Assembly: GCA_964537825.1 (NCBI GenBank)
Contig: CAZIDL010000004.1
Span: forward strand, 1-64,000
Direction of reading: 5' to 3'
DNA: 64,000 nt
From: CAZIDL01 sp964537825
Lineage (GTDB): Bacteria; Bacteroidota; Bacteroidia; Flavobacteriales_D; CAYVSK01
Position 1 is the stretch's first letter. Every line of letters starts with the position of its first letter. The position numbers and the translations under genes are program-made. The notes below the pieces were generated by a model. The model was not told the DNA's origin. It ran no database searches and saw only the letters and a list, made by a program, of their open reading frames with translations. Below are positions 8,636 to 16,540 of the stretch, piece by piece.

Positions 8636-9444
8636 TGCCACGAAAGGACGCGTTGGTCTCCATCATTATGCCCGCTTATAATGCGGAGGATTGGATCGAT
8701 GCATCCATCGGTTCGGTGTTGGATCAGACCTACCCTTATTGGGAGTTGTTGATCGTGGATGACGGGAGTAGCGATCGGACCACCCAACGGGTGAAGGCGT
8801 ATCAGGATCCACGGATCCGCTTCTTTCAGCAAGGGAACAGCGGGGTTAGCGCAGCCCGCAATCTCGCTCTTCAAAGAATGAACGGGGATTATATGCTCTT
8901 TTTGGACGCGGACGACCTTTTGTTCCCTCGCAGTCTGGAAAGCCGGCTCATTCTTTTTTCCGAGGATCCCGACCTTGCTTTTGTGGATGGTCAGGTCTAT
9001 GTTACCGGGTCCTCCATCGAGGATCACGAGAGGATCTGGACCCCGACTTTTGAAGGGGGTCCCAAAAAAGAGCTATTAGCGCTTAAGGATTCTTGTTTTG
9101 TAACGATCACCTGGCTGATCCGAAAGGATCCCGAACGGACCTACCGATTCGATGAAAAGCTTACCCACTGTGAAGACCTCGACTTTTATCTTTCGATAGC
9201 GGATCAGGGACGCTACGGTTACGTTGAGGAGCCAATCATGTATTTTCGCCGAACGGGGAGCTCGGCAATGAGCGATCTTGAGGGATTGGAGAAGGGTTAT
9301 CGACGTCTGGTCCGAAAATGGAATAAGCAGGCGAAGGAAAACGGAGGACTGGATATGGCGCGAAGGGTTAAGCGGATCCTATTCAAGTCTTATCTGAAAA
9401 ATGCCGCTCCTTTCAAAGCGCTGAGGAGCTTAAAGGGATGGTGA
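8635..9444 (+). CDS. GT2-family (GT-A) glycosyltransferase
   Basis: 269 aa. The N-terminal pattern VSIIMPAYNAEDWIDASIGSVL is followed by LLIVDDGSSDRT (D42-D43) and the metal-binding DXD at D91-A-D93 in MLFLDADDLL. It also has GVSAARNLAL, another GT2 hallmark. No C-terminal membrane helices are visible, so it is a soluble or peripheral enzyme adding one sugar to a lipid-linked chain. It overlaps the preceding glycosyltransferase by one base and is 4 bp from the deacetylase. The sugar donor cannot be told. Confidence 0.93.
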   Translation: MPRKDALVSIIMPAYNAEDWIDASIGSVLDQTYPYWELLIVDDGSSDRTTQRVKAYQDPRIRFFQQGNSGVSAARNLALQRMNGDYMLFLDADDLLFPRSLESRLILFSEDPDLAFVDGQVYVTGSSIEDHERIWTPTFEGGPKKELLALKDSCFVTITWLIRKDPERTYRFDEKLTHCEDLDFYLSIADQGRYGYVEEPIMYFRRTGSSAMSDLEGLEKGYRRLVRKWNKQAKENGGLDMARRVKRILFKSYLKNAAPFKALRSLKGW

Positions 9445-9448
9445 GCTC

Positions 9449-10444
9449 TTGCTAAGAGGAATGCGGAATAGCCTGATGAAGGGGGTTTACGGCTTCGGGC
9501 TAGGGGAATGCTCGCTCCGGGGCCATCGAAAAAAGGGGCGAGTCCCCGTTCTCCTTTTTCACCGGGTATCCCGTGTGGAGGATCCATACTGGCCTCCCCT
9601 CCATCCGGATGCTTTTCGGAGGATACTCACCTTTTTTTCGCACTATTATCGCTTCTTGCCTGTAGAAGATCTGTTAAAGGAAGAAAGCATACCGGAGGAC
9701 GCTGCCTTTGTCACCTTTGACGATGCATTTGACGATTTCAGGGAAGAAGCCCTGCCGATCCTCCAGGAGCTTCAGGTCCCCGCTATGCTCTTCGTACCTT
9801 CCGGAAGCATCGATAAGAACGAGCTTATCTGGCCTTCCCTCGTCGATCGTTTTGTGGAAAGGGAGTGCAATAAAGGAAGCAGCTCGGTCGAACTCGCGGG
9901 GCTTCGTTTTGAACTTCGGGATATCGGAAGAGTAGGAGAAGAAGCTGCTGTGGGAATGATCAAGGAACGCCTCATGAGGCTTTCGTACGCTCGCCAAATG
10001 GAAGTAAGAGCGTCTCTCGAAGGAGAGGGGCTTTCCAAGAGGATCCATCCCATGAGCTGGGAAGCTTTGAGGGAACTTCCTGACGATATCGGGATCGGAG
10101 CCCATACCGTTCATCATCCCTATCTTCCCAGCGTGGAAAGGGAGGCCGATATCGAATGGGAAATGAGATCGAGCAAGGACCGCATCGAAAAGATGACCGG
10201 ACGCAAGGTCAGGACCTTTGCTTATCCTTTCGGAGGTCACGACGAAAGGGCTCAACGTCTAGCTGCAGAACACTTTGACCTTTCGTTCACGACAGAGGGC
10301 GTTCTGGTGGATTTACAAAGCGTTGAAAGTCCTGAGCTCGATCAGAGATTGCCGAGAGTGGATATATATGACCATGACCCTAAAGAAGCTTTCCTTAGAG
10401 TGAACGGCTTCCATCGAATGGTCCGAAGGTTTCTCCCTTTTTAA
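9449..10444 (+). CDS. Polysaccharide deacetylase (NodB-homology, CE4)
   Basis: 331 aa from TTG 9449; ATG 9461 is an equally good start (327 aa). CE4 enzymes remove N- or O-acetyl groups from glycans. Motif 1 is VTFDDAFDDF with the catalytic and metal-binding Asp pair D91-D92, motif 2 is HTVHH (H219, H223), and a later motif reads RTFAYPFGG. It also has the early LLFHRVS strand seen in exopolysaccharide-linked deacetylases. No signal peptide is evident, so it would act on cytoplasmic lipid-linked intermediates, or the true N-terminus differs. Set in the same tandem run as the GT2 and the second sulfotransferase. Confidence 0.9.
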   Translation: MLRGMRNSLMKGVYGFGLGECSLRGHRKKGRVPVLLFHRVSRVEDPYWPPLHPDAFRRILTFFSHYYRFLPVEDLLKEESIPEDAAFVTFDDAFDDFREEALPILQELQVPAMLFVPSGSIDKNELIWPSLVDRFVERECNKGSSSVELAGLRFELRDIGRVGEEAAVGMIKERLMRLSYARQMEVRASLEGEGLSKRIHPMSWEALRELPDDIGIGAHTVHHPYLPSVEREADIEWEMRSSKDRIEKMTGRKVRTFAYPFGGHDERAQRLAAEHFDLSFTTEGVLVDLQSVESPELDQRLPRVDIYDHDPKEAFLRVNGFHRMVRRFLPF

Positions 10445-10455
10445 GCACGCTCTAG

Positions 10456-11082
10456 ATGCTCATCTCCAAGCGCCATCGCTTCATTTTCTTCCACGTCCCC
10501 AAGGCTGCAGGGTCCAGTATCACAGCGGCCTTTCAGCGGTACAGCGATTTCCCTTATGCCCGGCTCTACCATTATCTTTTCGAGCTTCTTGGAAAACAGG
10601 CCTGGCTGCATCTCTTTCCCCGCCACATTTCCCCTCTTGAATTAAAGGCAGAGCTCGGGGAAGCCTCCTTTTCCCGGTATTTCAAATTCGCTTTTGTGCG
10701 CAACCCGTTCGACTGGCACGTTTCCCAATTCCATTTTCACAAACAGAAAAAGGGGGCTTATTTCCATGAAACCTTCAAGGATATGGACTTCGAGCAGTAT
10801 GTGGAGTGGGCCGTGGAGAATACGGAAATAGCGAGGTCCCGGCAGAAGCGTTTCCTTTCGGATGAGTACGGAGGATTATTGGTGGATCATGTAGGGAAGG
10901 TCGAGGATCTGAGCGCGGACCTTCATGCCATTGCCGATCGCTTGGGACTCCAGATCGAGATCCTGGAAAAGAACAGGAGTGCGCGGAAAAGGGATTACCG
11001 AAAGCATTATAACGAACGGACAAAGCGCTTGATCGAAGAAAGCCATCGGGAAGACTTGGAGGCCTTCGATTACAGCTTTTAA
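10456..11082 (+). CDS. Sulfotransferase family 2 protein (carbohydrate sulfotransferase-like)
   Basis: 208 aa, a different subfamily from the sulfotransferase at 5405. The 5'-phosphosulfate loop is FFHVPKAAGSSI (about 11-22, with Lys16) and the 3'-phosphate site is FAFVRNPFDWHVSQF (about 76-90). This arrangement is that of the HNK-1/chondroitin-type Sulfotransfer_2 family, whose bacterial members sulfate glycans. The start is ATG, 11 bp after the deacetylase stop, and the next gene follows 12 bp downstream. Two independent sulfotransferases in one locus point to a polymer sulfated at two positions. Confidence 0.88.
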   Translation: MLISKRHRFIFFHVPKAAGSSITAAFQRYSDFPYARLYHYLFELLGKQAWLHLFPRHISPLELKAELGEASFSRYFKFAFVRNPFDWHVSQFHFHKQKKGAYFHETFKDMDFEQYVEWAVENTEIARSRQKRFLSDEYGGLLVDHVGKVEDLSADLHAIADRLGLQIEILEKNRSARKRDYRKHYNERTKRLIEESHREDLEAFDYSF

Positions 11083-11094
11083 AAAGGGGGATAA

Positions 11095-13569
11095 GTGAAG
11101 AGGGTGCTGGTCATAACCTACTGGAGCTATAGGGAGCCTTTGGTCCAGAACTATACCCTTCCTTATATCCATCTGATGCTCAAGATCCTCCCGAAAGGGT
11201 CGCGGATCAGCCTCATTACGATGGAAAAACCTGAACAAAGGCTGGGAGGGGAGCAAAAAAGGGAAGAGGTCCGGAAATTGGCGAATAAAGGGATCGATTG
11301 GACCTCTGGGCGTTATGATCGGTTCGGCCTGAGCGCAGCTTTCCGTTGGGGATCGGTGATCCTCAGGTGGGTATTGAAGGGAAGGGGTGAAAAGGGGTTC
11401 GATGCCGTTCATGCTTGGGGAACGCCTGCTGGAGGCCCGGCCTATTGGATCGCCCGATGGAGCGGAACCCCGCTGATCATCGATAGCTTCGAGCCTCATG
11501 CAGAATCGATGGTGGAGGCGGGACAATGGAAGTCCGGAAGTGTGGCTCATAGATTCCTCCTCTTTTTAGAAAAGCTTCAGGCCCGAGGTGCAGAAGCAGT
11601 GCTCGGTGTCAGTCCGACGATGGAAGCTTATTCCTGGAACCGCTATCGTGCGCTGCATCCTTCTTTTTTCGTGAAACCAGCTTGCGTGGACCTTCAGTCC
11701 TTTGATGAGCAAGCGGCTGAGCACAAGGATATATCGCTCGGAACCGATGGTAAGGTGGTAGGGATATATGCCGGGAAATTCGGAGGTATTTACCTGGAAG
11801 AGGAGGTTTTCGATATCATCCGTGTAGCTTATGAAGAGTGGGGGGATCAGCTGTTCTTCATTCTTTTGACCGATCTTACTCCAGAAAAAGTGCTCGAGTG
11901 GATGGATCTGAAGGGGATCCCTTCCCATGTTATCCACTGCAGGTGGGCAGAGCCGGAGAAGGTCCCTGCTTATCTGGCAAAGGCGCATTTTGCACTGAAT
12001 CCGGTCCGTCCCCTTCCCTCGAAACGGCATTGCACTTCGATCAAGGATGGGGAATATTGGGCGTCAGGACTTCCCGTTATGATACCCGAAGGAGTTGGGG
12101 AGGATCATCGGATCATCCGGGAAAAAGGGATCGGTGTCGTCCTCGATCGGCGGCTGGATGACCCGAGCATTCGAAAAGGAGTGAAAGAAATGAGGGGGGT
12201 GCTCGAAGAAGGAGGGAGGGAACTTCGGGAAAGGATACGGAGAACGGCCCGGGAGGAAAGGGGGTTTGAACGGGCTGAAAAGGCCTATCGAAAAATTTAC
12301 GGAGGAACTCTTGGCGAAAGACCTTTGACCGTACTTCTCATCGCTTATTACGAGCACGACGATCCGGTGTTCCATAGTGCTTTGCTGGATTATTTCAAAG
12401 GATTGGCGCCCAAAACAGAGCTTCGTTCGCTCTTGATCACTTTCGGTGATGAACTTCAACCCGAGGTGAAAGAAAGGATCGAAGCTGAATGGGTGACCGA
12501 AGGGATCTATTGGGAACACATTCCCTCAAAGGAGCAGGATCTGAAATTGGTGCAAAAAGGGTCCGATTTTCTGAAAGGGGTTCAGAAAGGGAAAAAAATG
12601 GCTCGTTCCTATAAAGCGGACCTCATCTATTCAGAGGGGTTCCCCAGTGCGATCCTTGGTCATCATGTGGCGAACGCCACAGGCTTGCCTCACGTCACCC
12701 ACACTTTTGAACCGCATGCGGATTACATGGTGGAGGCAGGGATTTGGTCTGCCAAGGGATGGGAATGTCGGGTCAACCGAAGTTATGAACGAAAGGTCGG
12801 AAGATCGGCGGATCTCCTTATCACAGGTACGGAGCGTATGCGGGAGCGGATCCGCTCCATTCCTCCGAAAGGAGAGGTCTTGCGGCTCCCTTCTTGTGTG
12901 GATCTTTCCATGTTCCGCTTTTCCTCCGAAGGACGAAAGGAAGTACGGGAACGCTACGGCATTCCTCCCGTATCGCTCGTCCTGACTTATTTAGGGAAGT
13001 TGGGTGGGATGTATTACGACCGTGAGCTTTTTGACCTTTTCAGGACCTTTTGCGAAGACTATCCGGAACAAGATCCTCGTTTCATGATCTTTACAGGGAT
13101 GCCTCGGGAGGAAGTCAGAGAGCTTGCTGAGAAAGCTGGGGTGGATCCGACAAGGATCGTCATTGAAAAGCTCCGTCGGGAGGACGTCCCAAAGTACCTT
13201 TCAGCAGGGGATGTTGGATTGTCCGGTGTACGACAGACCCCTAGTAAAGCTTACTGCTCTCCCATCAAACACGGTGAATATTGGGGTTGTGGGCTTCCCC
13301 TTTTGATCTTCAGAGGGGTTTCGGAGGACGATCAACTCGTAGAGAATGAAGGAAGTGGGGTTGTGATCGAAGGAGCGGATATAGCCTCCTATAGAAAAGC
13401 GGTGGCCAAGACCAGGGAGCTAATGAAGGAGGATCCTGATTTACTACGAGACCGATGCCGCAATACCGCAGAAAAGGAAAGATCCCTCGAAAAGGCAAGA
13501 GAGGTTTTGAGGACGACTCTGCCGTCGATCGGTAAAAAGCAACAGCAAAGCAGTGGAAAGCAGCTTTGA
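11095..13569 (+). CDS. Tandem-duplicated GT4-like glycosyltransferase (two complete GT-B modules)
   Basis: 824 aa, about twice the length of one GT4 enzyme, starting at GTG 11095. The two halves are clearly homologous to each other. SFEPHAESMVEAG (131-143) corresponds to TFEPHADYMVEAG (537-549), and PSKRHCTSIKDGEYWASGLP (about 307-326) corresponds to PSKAYCSPIKHGEYWGCGLP (about 714-733), a constant offset of about 406 residues. Each half starts with a Rossmann strand (RVLVITYWSY; LTVLLIAYYEHD). Both halves retain the donor-site region, so neither looks dead. The protein could add two successive sugars or act as an internal dimer. Single-module homologues are the normal form. Confidence 0.88.
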   Translation: MKRVLVITYWSYREPLVQNYTLPYIHLMLKILPKGSRISLITMEKPEQRLGGEQKREEVRKLANKGIDWTSGRYDRFGLSAAFRWGSVILRWVLKGRGEKGFDAVHAWGTPAGGPAYWIARWSGTPLIIDSFEPHAESMVEAGQWKSGSVAHRFLLFLEKLQARGAEAVLGVSPTMEAYSWNRYRALHPSFFVKPACVDLQSFDEQAAEHKDISLGTDGKVVGIYAGKFGGIYLEEEVFDIIRVAYEEWGDQLFFILLTDLTPEKVLEWMDLKGIPSHVIHCRWAEPEKVPAYLAKAHFALNPVRPLPSKRHCTSIKDGEYWASGLPVMIPEGVGEDHRIIREKGIGVVLDRRLDDPSIRKGVKEMRGVLEEGGRELRERIRRTAREERGFERAEKAYRKIYGGTLGERPLTVLLIAYYEHDDPVFHSALLDYFKGLAPKTELRSLLITFGDELQPEVKERIEAEWVTEGIYWEHIPSKEQDLKLVQKGSDFLKGVQKGKKMARSYKADLIYSEGFPSAILGHHVANATGLPHVTHTFEPHADYMVEAGIWSAKGWECRVNRSYERKVGRSADLLITGTERMRERIRSIPPKGEVLRLPSCVDLSMFRFSSEGRKEVRERYGIPPVSLVLTYLGKLGGMYYDRELFDLFRTFCEDYPEQDPRFMIFTGMPREEVRELAEKAGVDPTRIVIEKLRREDVPKYLSAGDVGLSGVRQTPSKAYCSPIKHGEYWGCGLPLLIFRGVSEDDQLVENEGSGVVIEGADIASYRKAVAKTRELMKEDPDLLRDRCRNTAEKERSLEKAREVLRTTLPSIGKKQQQSSGKQL

Positions 13570-13582
13570 TGGGGGGAACTCT

Positions 13583-13590
13583 TATATTCG
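13583..13590 (+). promoter_or_regulatory. TATATTCG, -7-like element upstream of a GT4 gene
   Basis: TAnnTTCG, one base from the Bacteroidota -7 consensus TAnnTTTG, 21 bp upstream of the GTG at 13612. No clear TTG at -33. It may give the last glycosyltransferase its own transcript. Confidence 0.4.
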
Positions 13591-13611
13591 CTTTTGGCGA
13601 ACTGATGCCGA

Positions 13612-14712
13612 GTGCAAGTGAGTCGTAAGGTCCTTTTCGTCGCTTCCCACCGTCCCGGGCGGGCACCGAATCAACGTTTCCGGTTCGAACAGTACATTCC
13701 CTATCTCGAAGGTCAGGGATACGAAATAGAACATTCCTATTTGATCGATGAGAACTTGGACCGGATCCTATACTCAAAGGGGAACTACGGCTCGAAACTC
13801 CGCTTCATCCTGGATAGCTATAAAAAACGCAAAAGGGATCTGAAAAAGGTGGAGGATCACGACCTCGTTTTCGTAGCCCGGGAGGCGCTTATGTTCGCAT
13901 CCACGTTCTTCGAAAAAGGCGTGGCCCGCTCGAAAGCAAAGATGATCCTCGATATCGACGATGCGGTTTGGCTTCCGAACGTTTCAGGGAGCAATGCTCG
14001 CTTCGGTTGGGTGAAAGGCCCCCGAAAGATCCATAATAGCATGCGTTACGCCGATCTTATCATCGCTGGTAACAGCTATTTGGCCACCTACGCCCAACAC
14101 TTCAATCCGAAGGTCAGGGTCATCCCCACGACGGTCGATACTTCTTACCATAAACCGATGAAGGTTGAACGCGATGATCGGATATGCATCGGTTGGACCG
14201 GTAGTCCCACGACCGTTCCTCATTTTGAGCTTGCCGTTCCGGCATTGAAGGAGATCAAAGAGCGATACGGGGACCGGGTCCGCTTTAAGGTGATCGGGGA
14301 AGCATCGTACGAGAACAAGGCTTTGGGGATTAAAGGACAGGCCTGGAACAAGGATACGGAGATCCAGGACCTTTCAGATATCGATATCGGGATCATGCCG
14401 CTCCCTGATACGGAGTGGGCAAAAGGGAAGTGTGGGCTAAAAGCCTTGCAATATATGGCGATGAAGATACCCCCTGTCATTTCGCCCGTGGGTGTCAATA
14501 AAGAGATCGTGGAACATGGTGTGAACGGTTTTTTGGCGGGGACGAAAGGAGAATGGGTCGAATATTTGGATCGATCGGTCCGCGAAGCGTCCTTGCGAGA
14601 AAAGCTAGCTGCTTCAGCTCGGGAGACGGTCCAGAACCGATATTCCGTCGATGCCAATAAAAGCCTTTACGCGGAGGCGTTGGAAGAGGTGATGGTCGCA
14701 AGGGAGCATTAA
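13612..14712 (+). CDS. GT4-family glycosyltransferase
   Basis: 366 aa GT-B enzyme. It has an N-terminal FVASHRPGRAPNQRFRFEQYIPYL, the mid-segment ILDIDDAVWLPN, and a C-terminal donor domain with IGWTGSPTTVPHFE, DIGIMPLPDTEWAKGKCGLKALQYMAM and VGVNKEIVEHGVNGFL. The replacement of the usual EX7E by a KCGLKALQYMA segment is seen in one subgroup of GT4 proteins. Starts are GTG 13612 or GTG 13618; the upstream ATG at 13604 is out of frame. The stop TAA shares three bases with the TAA of the convergent membrane-protein gene (TTAA at 14709-14712), leaving no room for a terminator. Confidence 0.88.
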   Translation: MQVSRKVLFVASHRPGRAPNQRFRFEQYIPYLEGQGYEIEHSYLIDENLDRILYSKGNYGSKLRFILDSYKKRKRDLKKVEDHDLVFVAREALMFASTFFEKGVARSKAKMILDIDDAVWLPNVSGSNARFGWVKGPRKIHNSMRYADLIIAGNSYLATYAQHFNPKVRVIPTTVDTSYHKPMKVERDDRICIGWTGSPTTVPHFELAVPALKEIKERYGDRVRFKVIGEASYENKALGIKGQAWNKDTEIQDLSDIDIGIMPLPDTEWAKGKCGLKALQYMAMKIPPVISPVGVNKEIVEHGVNGFLAGTKGEWVEYLDRSVREASLREKLAASARETVQNRYSVDANKSLYAEALEEVMVAREH

Positions 14713-16082
14713 GCTTGCCTAAAGCTGTGATCCCGCACCGTTCGCTTGTCCGATAAGATGATGAGGGAGCTAGCGAACAATGGCAGAAAGGGAATGCGAA
14801 AACGCACCAGCGCGCCGTAGTTCGGAGTGGTCACCCCGATCATGAAAGCGAAGAGGATCGAGAAGAGCAGGCAATAGATAAGCAAGGGGTTGGAGGTGAG
14901 AAAACCGAGAACATCCTTCCATTTGTTCCGAATGAAGGGAAGAAGAGTGATCATCAGGAGAAAGCTCGTTTCGATGGCGGATGCGAGCATGACCAGATTG
15001 GCAGCTTCTGGAAGAAAAGGTCGATAAAGGCCTGATACGGTCGCTATGGGAAACTTTGAAAGGACCCCCGTCGGGGTCGGCTCGAAATCGCCGATATCGA
15101 AAGTGCGACCTTGATAATATTCTTGCTGGAGGTCTTCCTGGATAACAGCAGCCATTTTAAAAGCCCGTTCGAGGGAATACCTTCCCAGAACATCGCCTAA
15201 GGAAGTGAGCGTAAAATAACTTCCGATGATGACCCCAAAATAGATGAAGGGAACGATAATATAACGAAAAAGCTTGTTCTGGATCTTTCGAATACGTTTA
15301 TAGGAGAACCATACTAATGTTCCTGGCACTAGTATTATAAAAACATATGGTTTTATGGATAAAATAAAATATGCACTAATTATGAAGTATATAATGTATT
15401 TTGCTAGATTGTGTTTTTTATTGATCAAATGGTCCGTCGCTACGATGAAATAGCAGGTAGCTGCTAGGGTGAAGGAATCCTTGAGGATGCTCGATCCCCA
15501 GAACGCCACGCTCGGCATGAACAATACCGTTATCGCTAAACTCCATTTCAAATGCGGAAAGTAAGAAATGAACATTCTATAAAGGACCCAAAGTCCTGTG
15601 AACGTGAAGATCGAAACCAGGACCGTGGTCAGAATGAAACTGTTCAATCCGAGAAGCATGAAGGGCAAGGTCATTTTTGAGACCATCAGATTGTTCCCGC
15701 TCAAATAGATGTAGCCCAGCGGAATCCCGGTATCAGGAGTGAATTTGCTTTTGTTCTCAGATGTAGGGCCCCCGAACAAAACCTCTAAGAAAGTCCCGGG
15801 GTCTTCTCCCAGCATATTGGTAAAAGCGAGGGAGGTCTCATAATAGCTGAACGTATCACCCCCTTCGTAATAAAGAAGGTAGATAAAGGCGAATCCGAGC
15901 CCCCCTCCGATCTTCGCCAATAGGCCAAGGTTGAAATATTTGTACTCCGGGTGTTCATCGATATTTCTCCTTTGGATCACCCCTGCAATAATGAATATGA
16001 AGACCAGATAAAAGAAAAGAGCACCCCATTCCCACGCGTGGATCGGAATTTCCCCGAATATGTTGGTAGGGATGACCATCAA
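14709..16082 (-). CDS. Polytopic inner-membrane protein, possible polysaccharide polymerase or GT-C enzyme
   Basis: 457 aa with about ten to eleven hydrophobic helices spread over its length, and a long periplasmic-type loop (about 275-350, rich in charged residues). FMPSVAFWGSSILKDSFTLA and FRIPFLPLF are recognisable from Bacteroidota membrane proteins lying in polysaccharide loci, which resemble Wzy or GT-C proteins. No motif proves either. It is the last gene of a minus-strand operon with rlmH and the fused E1 (ATGA overlap at 16079-16082), yet it abuts the glycosyltransferases. The segment around 15290-15430 is distinctly A+T rich. Confidence 0.6.
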   Translation of the reverse strand: MMVIPTNIFGEIPIHAWEWGALFFYLVFIFIIAGVIQRRNIDEHPEYKYFNLGLLAKIGGGLGFAFIYLLYYEGGDTFSYYETSLAFTNMLGEDPGTFLEVLFGGPTSENKSKFTPDTGIPLGYIYLSGNNLMVSKMTLPFMLLGLNSFILTTVLVSIFTFTGLWVLYRMFISYFPHLKWSLAITVLFMPSVAFWGSSILKDSFTLAATCYFIVATDHLINKKHNLAKYIIYFIISAYFILSIKPYVFIILVPGTLVWFSYKRIRKIQNKLFRYIIVPFIYFGVIIGSYFTLTSLGDVLGRYSLERAFKMAAVIQEDLQQEYYQGRTFDIGDFEPTPTGVLSKFPIATVSGLYRPFLPEAANLVMLASAIETSFLLMITLLPFIRNKWKDVLGFLTSNPLLIYCLLFSILFAFMIGVTTPNYGALVRFRIPFLPLFASSLIILSDKRTVRDHSFRQA

Positions 16083-16540
16083 TCGTTATGATAGGGATGT
16101 CCGTGAAGGAGGCTCAAGCCCCGGTAGAGTTGCTCCAGAAATACGATACGGGCCACTTGATGGGAGAAGGTCATTTCGGAAAGCGCGATGGATCGATCCG
16201 CCTCCTTACGCAGGGCCAAAGTGAAGCCATAAGCTCCTCCGATCACGAAGGTAAGTTCTTTACCAGCCCGTTCGCGAAATCCTTTTAGTTCCGAAGCGAA
16301 TGTTTTGGAGTCCATCCGATCGCCATGCTCCTCTAGCAATACGAGAAAAGGGGATTTCGGAACTTGCTTCCGTATCGCTCGTTCCTCCTCTTCTTTCTGC
16401 GCTTCTTTTGAGCGTTTCCCCTTTGATGCAGGGATCGTGATCAGTTCCAGCTCAGCGTATTTCCGGATCCGCTTCTGGTAATACGCAATGGCCTCTTCAG
16501 TAAATCGTTCCTTGCTTTTCCCGACCTGCAGGAGTTTCAT
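16079..16540 (-). CDS. rlmH: 23S rRNA (pseudouridine-1915-N3)-methyltransferase
   Basis: 153 aa, full length for the SPOUT methyltransferase RlmH, which methylates pseudouridine 1915 in helix 69 of the 23S rRNA on the 70S ribosome. It starts MKLLQVGKSKERFTEEAIAYY, has the knot motif FVIGGAYGF, then LSEMTFSHQVARIVFLEQLYR and the invariant C-terminus HGHPYHND. It overlaps the E1 stop by 4 bp (16537-16540) and the membrane-protein start by 4 bp (16079-16082), so all three are probably on one transcript. Confidence 0.96.
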   Translation of the reverse strand: MKLLQVGKSKERFTEEAIAYYQKRIRKYAELELITIPASKGKRSKEAQKEEEERAIRKQVPKSPFLVLLEEHGDRMDSKTFASELKGFRERAGKELTFVIGGAYGFTLALRKEADRSIALSEMTFSHQVARIVFLEQLYRGLSLLHGHPYHND

